From assembly GCA_041879415.1 (NCBI GenBank), contig CP090852.1, positions 806,001-870,000 on the forward strand: a stretch of 64,000 nt of DNA. Direction: 5' to 3'. Within the stretch, counting starts at the first letter, position 1. The number at the start of each line of letters is the position of its first letter. A program made the position numbers and the translations under genes. Origin of the DNA: Vibrio chagasii (GTDB lineage: Bacteria; Pseudomonadota; Gammaproteobacteria; Enterobacterales; Vibrionaceae). Below the pieces are notes generated by a model. It had not been told where the DNA came from. It saw nothing but the letters and a program-made list of their open reading frames with translations, and did no database searches. This document shows, in pieces, positions 47,690 through 55,538 of the stretch.

Positions 47690-48439
47690 TTAACCAAAGT
47701 CACCGTTTACGTAACCTTTAGTGCGATCATCTTTTGGCTCACTGAAGATAACACTAGTTTCGTTATGCTCTACAAGCTCTCCCATCAAGAAGAAAGCAGT
47801 ACGGTCTGAGATACGACGCGCTTGCTGCATTGAGTGCGTTACGATAACGATAGTGAAGTCTTTCTTCAGGTCTTCCATCAATTCTTCGATCTTGTGTGTC
47901 GCGATTGGGTCTAGAGCCGATGTTGGTTCATCCATTAGGATTACATCTGGTTCCATTGCAATGGTACGTGCGATACATAGACGCTGTTGCTGACCACCAG
48001 ACAAACCAAATGCGTGTGCTTTAAGACGGTCTTTCACTTCATCCCACAGTGCTGCACTGCGTAGCGAGCGCTCAACCACTTCATCGATGTGCTTTTTGTC
48101 CTTGATACCTTGAGCACGTAGGCCGTATGCCACGTTCTCGTAGATGCTCATTGGGAACGGGTTTGGCTTTTGGAATACCATGCCTACACGGATACGTAGG
48201 TCAGCGACATCGATATTACCGTAGATATCAGTGCCGTCCATATCCAGCTTACCTTTGATAGTAACGCCTTCAATTAGGTCATTCATGCGGTTCAAACAAC
48301 GCAATAGTGTTGATTTACCACAGCCAGATGGGCCAATCAGAGCAGTCACCTGACGAGTTGGAATTGGCAGGTTGATAGATTTAAGCGCTTGGTTGTCGCC
48401 GTAAAACAGATCTAGGTTCTCAATATCAAATTTGTTCAT
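47690..48439 (-). CDS. pstB: Phosphate ABC transporter ATPase PstB
   Basis: 249 residues. Walker A GPSGCGKST at 36-44, Q-loop FQKPNPFPMS (the Pst-specific form), signature LSGGQQQRLCIARTIA, Walker B VILMDEPTSALDP and H-loop VTHSMQQA. Energises high-affinity phosphate uptake through PstA and PstC. Last gene of pstS-pstC-pstA-pstB; phoU does not follow. Ninety-three bases separate it from pstA. Confidence 0.97.
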   Translation of the reverse strand: MNKFDIENLDLFYGDNQALKSINLPIPTRQVTALIGPSGCGKSTLLRCLNRMNDLIEGVTIKGKLDMDGTDIYGNIDVADLRIRVGMVFQKPNPFPMSIYENVAYGLRAQGIKDKKHIDEVVERSLRSAALWDEVKDRLKAHAFGLSGGQQQRLCIARTIAMEPDVILMDEPTSALDPIATHKIEELMEDLKKDFTIVIVTHSMQQARRISDRTAFFLMGELVEHNETSVIFSEPKDDRTKGYVNGDFG

Positions 48440-48532
48440 GTTCGTAATCTCTAAATTCTTAAATTCGTGTCTAACTTGATGCTTTCTTTATCACGGGGGC
48501 TCTCTTTATTGTTGAGCCAGTAGCTAGTGAGC

Positions 48533-49405
48533 TTAGTAAGTTGCCGTGTTGAAGCGTCTTGCAATCAGTTTTGTAACCATGTTGATCAAGAGAACCAATA
48601 CGATTAGGACTGTCGCCGTGCCGTAGGCTTGGTTCCACTCATCGATAGTAAATAGCTCTGTTGTCAGCTTATATAAGTGAACCGTTAGTGTACGGCCAGA
48701 ATCGAATACCGACTCAGGAACACGTGCCACCATACCTGCTGTTAAGAACACAGGCGCTGATTCACCAATTACACGACCAATACTAAGAATGACCGAAGTT
48801 AAGATACCTGGCATTGCGCTTGGTAAGATCAAACGCCAGATAGTGTAGATTTTTGAAGCGCCAAGGCCGTATGAGCCTTCACGGTAAGTTTGTGGTACTG
48901 CCATCAATGCTTCTTCTGTAGTACGAATGATTACAGGAAGAATCAAGATACTTAGCGTTAGTGCGCCCGACAGAATCGAGAAGCCAAGGCCAAGAATCGA
49001 TACAAAGAAGGTCATACCGAATAGACCGAAGATAATCGACGGAATACCCGCTAGAGACTCAGTACAGAATCGAATCGCTTTAACCAGTCGGCTACCCACT
49101 TTCGCATATTCAGTTAGGTAGATTGCCGTCATGATGCCCAGTGGTGCTGCGACTGCAATCGATGCAATAACCATGTAGATCGTAGCGATGATCATTGGGA
49201 AAATACCACGCTCTTCACCAGTACGAGTGTAATCGTCAGTGATGAAGTTCCAATCTACGTATTGCAGACCGTTCGATAGGATGTACCAAATAATCCAGAA
49301 TAAGAAACCAACAGTGACTGCTGCTGCCGCCCAGATAAAACCTTTTAGGATGTTATCTTTAGTTTGACGGGCTTGTTTTAGTTTTACGAGATCCATATTA
49401 CTCAT
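48533..49405 (-). CDS. pstA: Phosphate ABC transporter permease PstA
   Basis: 290 residues with six membrane segments; hallmarks ESLAGIPSIIFGLFGMTFFV and EEALMAVPQTYREGSYGLGASKIYTIWRLILPSAMPGI (the permease EAA-type loop). Forms the inner-membrane channel with PstC. Six bases after pstC. Confidence 0.96.
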   Translation of the reverse strand: MSNMDLVKLKQARQTKDNILKGFIWAAAAVTVGFLFWIIWYILSNGLQYVDWNFITDDYTRTGEERGIFPMIIATIYMVIASIAVAAPLGIMTAIYLTEYAKVGSRLVKAIRFCTESLAGIPSIIFGLFGMTFFVSILGLGFSILSGALTLSILILPVIIRTTEEALMAVPQTYREGSYGLGASKIYTIWRLILPSAMPGILTSVILSIGRVIGESAPVFLTAGMVARVPESVFDSGRTLTVHLYKLTTELFTIDEWNQAYGTATVLIVLVLLINMVTKLIARRFNTATY

Positions 49406-49411
49406 CCCCGC

Positions 49412-50341
49412 TTACTTCGATTTTTCACGGTTAAGATAAAGTAGAGCACCATTTAACATCATGATGAACACTAGAAGTACAACACCGGTTGCGTAGAGTG
49501 CATTTGCGTGAACGCCACTTGCGTAAGACATCTCAATCGCAATGTTCGCTGTTAGTGTACGAGCCGAGTCCAAAATACCTTCTGGCATTGCTGGAGCGTT
49601 ACCCATCACCATGATGATTGCCATGGTTTCACCAAGTGCACGACCGATACCGAGAATCACACCAGTCATAATGCCTGAACGAGCGGCAGGAACGAGCAGC
49701 TTAAAAATCGTGTAAACTTTAGAAGCACCCAGTGCAAGTGAACCTTCTTTATAAGTGCGTGGTACTGCACGAATCGAAGTTTCAGAAACCGTAATAACGG
49801 TAGGAAGAATCATGATACCCAGAACGATGATACCTGCCAGAATGGTGTTACCCGCTGGTACAGAAAAGATGTTCTGAATCATCGGAACGATAATTACTAG
49901 ACCAAAGAAGCCGTATACAACCGACGGGATACCCGCTAGAAGCTCAACTGCTGGACGAATAATATCTGCCAGACGCTTAGGAGCAATCTCAGCAATAAAA
50001 ATAGCGGTTAATACACCTACTGGTACACCAACAACTACAGCGCCTAGTGTCGACACAATCGATGCAACAATCATGGTTGCAACACCGAATAGAGCTGGAG
50101 GTAACCAGTCAACACCCAAAACGATGCCAGAAACACCGGCCTCTTGGAATGCAGGGATACTCTCTGCAACGATAAAGTAAGCGATAACGGCTAGTGATAC
50201 GATGCCGATTACAGCACTCGATAAGAACAAGCCGTGGAAGATTCTTTCTCTCCAGTCAATGCGCTTTTTAGTGCGCAGACTCGGCTTATTGATTTGAGTC
50301 GCTTCAGTATTCATAAGCTTTTCACTATTTGCGATGGTCAT
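49412..50341 (-). CDS. pstC: Phosphate ABC transporter permease PstC
   Basis: 309 residues, six membrane segments plus a short cytoplasmic N-terminus (LRTKKRIDWRERIFHG). Hallmarks are ELLAGIPSVVYGFFGLVIIVP and ETSIRAVPRTYKEGSLALGASKVYTIFKLLVPAARSGIMTGVILGIGRALGETMA. Partner of PstA. Separated from pstS by 112 bases containing a strong hairpin. Confidence 0.96.
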   Translation of the reverse strand: MTIANSEKLMNTEATQINKPSLRTKKRIDWRERIFHGLFLSSAVIGIVSLAVIAYFIVAESIPAFQEAGVSGIVLGVDWLPPALFGVATMIVASIVSTLGAVVVGVPVGVLTAIFIAEIAPKRLADIIRPAVELLAGIPSVVYGFFGLVIIVPMIQNIFSVPAGNTILAGIIVLGIMILPTVITVSETSIRAVPRTYKEGSLALGASKVYTIFKLLVPAARSGIMTGVILGIGRALGETMAIIMVMGNAPAMPEGILDSARTLTANIAIEMSYASGVHANALYATGVVLLVFIMMLNGALLYLNREKSK

Positions 50342-50396
50342 ATATAAAATCTCAAACTTTGTGGCTCAATAAGAGCTCGAAATAACCAAAGTTGAA

Positions 50397-50427
50397 AGAA
50401 AAGGCTCAGCCTAAAGTTAGGCTGAGC
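50397..50427 (-). terminator. Partial terminator between pstS and pstC
   Basis: GCTCAGCCTAA / TTAGGCTGAGC, 11-bp stem (4-base loop if the last A-T pair opens), starting 27 bases after the pstS stop, followed on the minus strand by CTTTTCTTTC. The broken T-run suggests read-through, leaving PstS in excess over the membrane subunits. Confidence 0.75.
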
Positions 50428-50453
50428 AATAATTTAAAGTGAGTCAGTTAAGA

Positions 50454-51275
50454 TTAGTTAACTGTGATGTAGCCTTTCTTGCCAGCGATAGCTTGAGCTT
50501 CGTCTGCAACCATCCAGTCTAGGAACTGTTGAGTTTCAGCTGTAGGAGCGCCAGACTTGTAAAGTACTAGGAAAGGACGAGCAACTTTGTAAGAACCGTT
50601 CTTAACGTTATCTACAGTCGCTTCTGCGCCGTCGATAGTTAGAGCTTGAACAGATTCGTCAACTGTACCTAGAGAGATAAAGCCGATTGCGTATGGGTTG
50701 CTTGCTACAGAAACTTTAAGTGCGCCGTTACCGTTTGCAACTTGTGCACGTTGAGAGATAGCCGATACTTTCTTATCGCCGATCTTCTTCTTAAGCTTCA
50801 TGATGTCTTCGAATGCACCACGTGTACCAGATGCAGTATCACGAGTGATTGCTACGATTGGCTTGTCTGCACCACCAACATCTTTCCAGTTAGTGATGTC
50901 GCCTTTGTAGATTGAAGTGATTTGCTCAGCAGTCAGAGCAGATACTTCGTTATTTGGGTTTACAACAACTGCGATACCGTCACGAGCGATAACTAGCTCT
51001 TTCAGGTCAGCAGATTTCTCTTCTTCTTTAAGGTCACGAGAAGAGATACCTAGGTCAGCACTTCCATTTTTTGCTGCTTTGATGCCTGCAGAAGAACCCG
51101 GTGCTTGAATTTCGATGAACACTGGTTCGCCTTTATTCATGTAGGTTTCTGCAAAAACTTCAACCAGTGGAGAAGCACTGTTAGAGCCAACTACAGAGAT
51201 AGTTTCTTTAGCTGAAGCTGTATTCACTGTTAGAGCGCCTAGAAGTGCGATTGCACCGATAACTGTCTTTTTCAT
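50454..51275 (-). CDS. pstS: Phosphate-binding periplasmic protein PstS
   Basis: 273 residues. Signal peptide 1-23 (KKTVIGAIALLGALTVNTASA). PstS-type phosphate-binding loop VGSNSASPLVEVFAETYMN near residue 30, SAGIKAAKNGSADLGISSRDL, and DTASGTRGAFEDIM. The ATG at 51275 is preceded by AAGGA; a GTG one codon before is also open. Delivers phosphate to PstCAB. PhoB-like 11-bp repeats lie upstream. Confidence 0.96.
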   Translation of the reverse strand: MKKTVIGAIALLGALTVNTASAKETISVVGSNSASPLVEVFAETYMNKGEPVFIEIQAPGSSAGIKAAKNGSADLGISSRDLKEEEKSADLKELVIARDGIAVVVNPNNEVSALTAEQITSIYKGDITNWKDVGGADKPIVAITRDTASGTRGAFEDIMKLKKKIGDKKVSAISQRAQVANGNGALKVSVASNPYAIGFISLGTVDESVQALTIDGAEATVDNVKNGSYKVARPFLVLYKSGAPTAETQQFLDWMVADEAQAIAGKKGYITVN

Positions 51276-51747
51276 CACAAATTTCCTTTAGTGGCGTTAT
51301 TGCCGTAATGTTGTGTTTGCTTGAACGGTGCCCACTTTAGAATCCGAATGTGACAGTTGTGTTTCACTAAATTGAAGCCTATATGACAACTGCAATTTAT
51401 TTTCTCGTTTTCTCCTTATTAGATGTCTTCAAAGTAATACATTGCCTTGTTCTATAAGCACTAAGTATTTATTCCAACCAAATTAAAACAACCTGCGTAA
51501 TTAGCCATCACTGCTGTTCGTTACGTAGAACATGGCCAGCCCTGCCCTTATTAGCCTTACCTTTACAAAGGTTAAAAGGCTTAATTGAACGATAAATAAT
51601 CAATATTTATCAAATACCTATCGCATATATCTAAATCGAATCTATTACTGATTGAATTGTCATTCTCAGAAGTTAGAATCACCCACTAATAACAATAATA
51701 ACAATTGCTTCTGCTCATTTATTTATTTATTCAAAGAGGGACATTAC
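51276..51747. other. pstS/chemoreceptor divergent region
   Basis: 472 bp. Contains the PhoB-like repeats (51346-51389) on the pstS side. On the chemoreceptor side it is AT-rich, with AATAACAATAATAACAA around 51690. I found no sigma-28 promoter with correct spacing for the chemoreceptor. No further ORF is supported. Confidence 0.5.
51346..51389 (-). promoter_or_regulatory. PhoB box cluster upstream of pstS
   Basis: Reading the minus strand in 11-base steps gives TTGTCATATAG, GCTTCAATTTA, GTGAAACACAA, CTGTCACATTC. Units 1 and 4 fit the PhoB half-site CTGTCATAAAT well, unit 2 weakly. They are in exact 11-bp phase, about 70-115 bases before the pstS ATG. Confidence 0.6.
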
Positions 51748-53391
51748 ATGCGCCAACTTCTCAGTGGCTTATCTATAAAAATACAAATACTAATACCTGT
51801 ACTCTTTTCCGTCGTATTGCTTTTGACGGGAGTTATTATCGGTGGTGACAAACTAGAAAATGCCTTTAAAGAGGTATCTATCGCAACAGACCAGCTGATC
51901 CTACATAAAGAAGAACTCAGCGAGATCGTCGACAACAGCTACGGTATGCGTATCAAAGCGATCTACAGCTTGTTCAATGCAGATGATGTGAAAACCTTGG
52001 TTCAGACTCTTAATGAAAAGCGTGACCTGAACACTCGTCTATTGAACTCCTTAAATACTGTGCCGGGAATGCAAGACGAAGTGGCAGCGATGAGTAAAGC
52101 GATGAATCACTATGTCGACTTTTCTCGTACAACAATGCTTCCTTTATTGAAGGCAAAACATGGTAATTCAGCTCTGTCTTCTGACTTCGATGCACGTTAC
52201 CAAGTGGCTATTGACCAATACCGTCATGCAGGCAACGAGATGGTACAAGCCATCAATACCCTATCTAAAAAGCTCAACTTACTTGCAACGCAAGAAGTAG
52301 ACATCAATGGTCAGCAACACACCAATACGCTGGATACGGCAACGGTAGCTCTGTTGGTTATCCTTTCAGTCGCATTAGGCATCAGCTGGGTACTCGCAAG
52401 CATCATTGTTAAACCAATCAGTAATATTCAAGCAACCATGCGTGAAGTTGCTAAAGGTAACTTGTTAGTTAAAGCTGAAGAGTACGGCGATAACGAAATC
52501 TCTCGCCTAGCAAAAGACGTTAACCAATCGGTAGACCAGCTGCGTGACACCGTAAGTTCACTTTCTCGAATCAGTATTGAAGTCGCTTCTGCTTCCACAG
52601 AGCTAGCAGCAGTAATGACGCAATCAAGCGCGAACTCAGATCAAGAGAAGCAAGAAGTCGAGCAAGTTGCTTCTGCAGTGAATCAACTGGAGAGCACAGC
52701 TTCTCACGTTAACGAGAATGCCGTTCAAGCAGATTCAGCATCGAAACAAGCTGACGAGATGGCGACGCACAGCATGAGTTTGTTTAACGAGAGCAACAAA
52801 GCCAATGAGCAAATGGCTATTCAGCTTAGTGAAGCAGCGAATGTTGTCGGCACACTAAAAGAGCACTCAGAACAGATTGGTAAAGTGATTGAAGTGATTC
52901 AAAGCATCTCGGAACAGACCAACCTACTTGCGCTTAACGCGGCTATTGAAGCGGCGCGTGCGGGAGAAAGCGGTCGTGGTTTCGCGGTGGTTGCCGATGA
53001 AGTTCGAATGCTAGCGGCACGTACTCAAGACTCAACCAAAGAGATCCAAACCATTATCGAAGGTTTGCAAATTCAATCTGGCAACGCCAATGAAAGTATG
53101 AGCAACTCACTGGCTATGCTAGAGCAAAACCAAGCGCTTGCTAGTGAAGTGAGTATCGCCCTTTCTGGTATCGCTAACTCGGTAACGGACATGACAGAAA
53201 TCAACACTCAAGTAGCCTCTGCAGCCGAAGAGCAAAGCCAAGTGACGTCAGACATCAACCGCAATATCTCAAACATCTACAGCTTAGTAAGCCAGAACGT
53301 AACCGGCATTACCCAAGCTGCTGCTGCCAGCCATGAGTTATCTAACCTTGCCGAGCAACAGAAACAACAGTTGGGCTTCTTTAAGGTGTAA
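51748..53391 (+). CDS. Methyl-accepting chemotaxis protein, four-helix-bundle sensor
   Basis: 547 residues from ATG 51748 (GAGGG 7 bases upstream; an earlier in-frame start at 51652 gives an unlikely Asn-rich leader). TM1 ~13-33, all-helical periplasmic sensor (~35-195), TM2 ~198-222, HAMP, and a signalling domain with tip SEQTNLLALNAAIEAARAGESGRGFAVVADEVRMLAAR near 388-425. Ligand unknown. Stands alone beside pst; whether it responds to phosphate is only a guess from position. Confidence 0.95.
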   Translation: MRQLLSGLSIKIQILIPVLFSVVLLLTGVIIGGDKLENAFKEVSIATDQLILHKEELSEIVDNSYGMRIKAIYSLFNADDVKTLVQTLNEKRDLNTRLLNSLNTVPGMQDEVAAMSKAMNHYVDFSRTTMLPLLKAKHGNSALSSDFDARYQVAIDQYRHAGNEMVQAINTLSKKLNLLATQEVDINGQQHTNTLDTATVALLVILSVALGISWVLASIIVKPISNIQATMREVAKGNLLVKAEEYGDNEISRLAKDVNQSVDQLRDTVSSLSRISIEVASASTELAAVMTQSSANSDQEKQEVEQVASAVNQLESTASHVNENAVQADSASKQADEMATHSMSLFNESNKANEQMAIQLSEAANVVGTLKEHSEQIGKVIEVIQSISEQTNLLALNAAIEAARAGESGRGFAVVADEVRMLAARTQDSTKEIQTIIEGLQIQSGNANESMSNSLAMLEQNQALASEVSIALSGIANSVTDMTEINTQVASAAEEQSQVTSDINRNISNIYSLVSQNVTGITQAAAASHELSNLAEQQKQQLGFFKV

Positions 53392-53433
53392 GATCTAAGG
53401 TTTAAGACTGGAAGCAAACATACCAACCAAAAC

Positions 53434-53466
53434 AAAAAAGGCCGTGGAAAACCACGGCCTTTTTTA
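53434..53466. terminator. Bidirectional terminator shared by the chemoreceptor and the Fur-controlled operon
   Basis: AAAAAAGGCCGTGG-AAAA-CCACGGCCTTTTTT, perfect 14-bp stem with 4-base loop and T6 on both strands. Marks the 3' end of the five-gene operon 53487-62036. Confidence 0.95.
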
Positions 53467-53486
53467 TTTACGCAATAAGAGTTCGA

Positions 53487-54044
53487 TCACTCGGCAACCA
53501 ACAAAACGCTAAATTTATATTGTGCAGCATTGTACTGATAAACCTCACCATTAATAGAATCAAGCGTCATCACACTCTGTCCATTACCAGCAGGAGTCGA
53601 GCTCCATACATAAGCCGCTAAATTACCCGTCTCAAAATTAAACGTATCACCGAATACCTTAGTACTCATTGCCGGAGAATGGCACGCCACTTCTTTCAAA
53701 GACACCAGCTCTTTGATGTTTGGCATACGCCACTCTTTTTGGCCACCGAAACGATGTAGAGCATGGCTACCACTTTCATCATTGATTGATTCAACCATAG
53801 CAAGCGCACTCTGCCAGTGGTAGGTTTCTACCCTTCCACTACAGGCTAGTGCCTTCGGATCCCATGTTTTACCTAGCTGACAACGCATCCAAGTTAATCC
53901 CGTCAGCTCGTCACTAAAGGTTCCATTATCATTCGCAATGTAACGTGTACTCGGTGCTGATTTCTCAATGTCTAGGCTGCACTCTTGTGCCATAGCACCC
54001 GCAGAAAATAGGCCGATTAAAGCGATGGTAAGTACATTTTTCAT
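53487..54044 (-). CDS. Exported DUF1566 (Lcl C-terminal-like) protein
   Basis: 185 residues. Signal peptide ~1-19 (NVLTIALIGLFSAGAMA, cleavage before QEC). One DUF1566 domain: FSDELTGLTWMRCQLGKTW, QKEWRMPNIKELVSLKEVACHSPAMS, and WSSTPAGNG. DUF1566 domains are found in surface or periplasmic proteins, often in multi-domain adhesin-like or lipoprotein contexts; biochemical role unknown. Last gene of the Fur-controlled operon, 2 bases after the preceding DUF1566 lipoprotein, so co-translated. Confidence 0.88.
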   Translation of the reverse strand: MKNVLTIALIGLFSAGAMAQECSLDIEKSAPSTRYIANDNGTFSDELTGLTWMRCQLGKTWDPKALACSGRVETYHWQSALAMVESINDESGSHALHRFGGQKEWRMPNIKELVSLKEVACHSPAMSTKVFGDTFNFETGNLAAYVWSSTPAGNGQSVMTLDSINGEVYQYNAAQYKFSVLLVAE

Positions 54045-54046
54045 TT

Positions 54047-55534
54047 CTATTTACCTTGTAGTGAAACTAAACGAGCAGGGAATTGATAAGAATCGTAGTT
54101 ATCTGATGAATCCACATCACCAGAGTAGATCTCCAATGCACTTATGTAGCCTCGATCATCACCCAATGTACCTATCTCATTGTAATAAAAGCCCCCATCT
54201 ACCGTCGTATTGCTGTATTGGTTAAAAATAATAGATTGATTCCAAACAGAACCGATCTCTGTATATTGGCCACCAATACTCTGATGAGGGAAGTATTTGT
54301 AAGTTAGGCCGTAAACTTTACCGTCGGCATTCTTTTCGGTCTCACCGAAGTCGAGCAAATTGTAAAACTCATGGAACGTCGGTAAACGCCAGTCAGATTT
54401 ACCGCATAAGTTCAGTGCATTGATATGATCAACGTAATCTTGCGTGGTACATACCGCATCACCTTTTGTTTTACATGTCGCTAAATCCACATCCTGATCA
54501 TAAGGCGTTACCACTCCTGGTAGTTCCAATGCGAACTGTCGTTCTTTGTATTGAAGTGAGTTTTCATCGTCTGTTTTTGACTCCCAGATCAAGCCGCTAC
54601 GTTGGTCCAAAACACAAGACCATTGCGTAGCATCATCACTTAACACCTGCCCATCAGAATCTAGCTTCGCGAACTGAAAACCATTACCTGTATTAGTGTT
54701 TAACTCGGTTTTATCAAAGCCATACTCAGCGTCTTGCCCAGGAAAGGAACTCTGCACTTCTACCACATCTTGTGTGTCATCAATGTCTGAGAAATAACGA
54801 ACCACGCCAGTGTCATTCAATGCCGTTGCAGCTTTTAGTTCACCTTCTAGGAAGTCAGCAAACGCCGCAACTTCATCATTGGAAAGCACTCCACTCACAT
54901 AATCGGCTGCACTCTTATCAAATTTAGAACTCAACTGTGCCAACATGAACGCGCGGTTCGAATGCTTAAACGCTTTAATCGTCGAGACAATATTTTGCTC
55001 CAAGCTCGCTAGTTCAGACGCAGACAGGTCGTCTTGAATATCACCAGAGATAGTGATGCCGCTTTTCGCGAGCTGCGCTTTTAACTTGTTATTAGCCTCA
55101 GCAACCGTCAACCCATCTGCAACATAACCAGCTAACAGCGAGCTAATACCATTGATTTCGTTGCCCGTAGTTTTTTGAAGACCAGGAGCTGCTATATAAG
55201 CATAAGATGAGGCATAACCGCTGGCGCTATTCGCTGCAATCCCAGTATCAACTTGAGCTAATAGAGGAACTGATAAAATCGACTTCTTAATGCTAGTGAT
55301 ACTAAACTCGCCATTCGCGTTAGCTGTCGAGCTTGGCTCACTACTATCACACATGTAGTTTTGGTTTATGTCCGCACAAACCTTACTCTGTAAATCGATA
55401 TTTTGTGCTGTAATTGTACCTGACACTGTATAAGTTGGTGCTGAGGATGAGGATGTCGGGGTATCAGAGCCGCCCGAGCCACCACAGCCAGCAAGAGCCA
55501 AAGAAATGGCCAAAATTGTCAATTGAGGTTTCAT
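54047..55534 (-). CDS. DUF1566 lipoprotein
   Basis: 495 residues from ATG 55534, 4 bases after the stop of the metallopeptidase gene. Lipoprotein signal with lipobox LAGC, Cys17, then a Gly/Ser-rich linker. Next comes a beta-sandwich-like segment (VSGTITAQNIDLQSKVCADINQNYMCDSSEPSSTANANGEFSI, a Ca-binding-like or carboxypeptidase-regulatory-like fold), a helical middle part, and a C-terminal DUF1566 domain (SGLIWESKTDDENS, CGKSDWRLPTFHEFYNLL). Likely anchored to the outer membrane. Sits in the operon between protease and second DUF1566 protein; a surface role in capturing or presenting substrate is inferred from context only. Confidence 0.85.
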   Translation of the reverse strand: MKPQLTILAISLALAGCGGSGGSDTPTSSSSAPTYTVSGTITAQNIDLQSKVCADINQNYMCDSSEPSSTANANGEFSITSIKKSILSVPLLAQVDTGIAANSASGYASSYAYIAAPGLQKTTGNEINGISSLLAGYVADGLTVAEANNKLKAQLAKSGITISGDIQDDLSASELASLEQNIVSTIKAFKHSNRAFMLAQLSSKFDKSAADYVSGVLSNDEVAAFADFLEGELKAATALNDTGVVRYFSDIDDTQDVVEVQSSFPGQDAEYGFDKTELNTNTGNGFQFAKLDSDGQVLSDDATQWSCVLDQRSGLIWESKTDDENSLQYKERQFALELPGVVTPYDQDVDLATCKTKGDAVCTTQDYVDHINALNLCGKSDWRLPTFHEFYNLLDFGETEKNADGKVYGLTYKYFPHQSIGGQYTEIGSVWNQSIIFNQYSNTTVDGGFYYNEIGTLGDDRGYISALEIYSGDVDSSDNYDSYQFPARLVSLQGK

Positions 55535-55538
55535 AAAG

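Noticed and set aside
51570..51610. Possible sigma-28 promoter (AACGATAA) before the chemoreceptor at 51748
   Set aside because: The -10 matches 6/8 but no -35 element lies at the required 11-base spacing.
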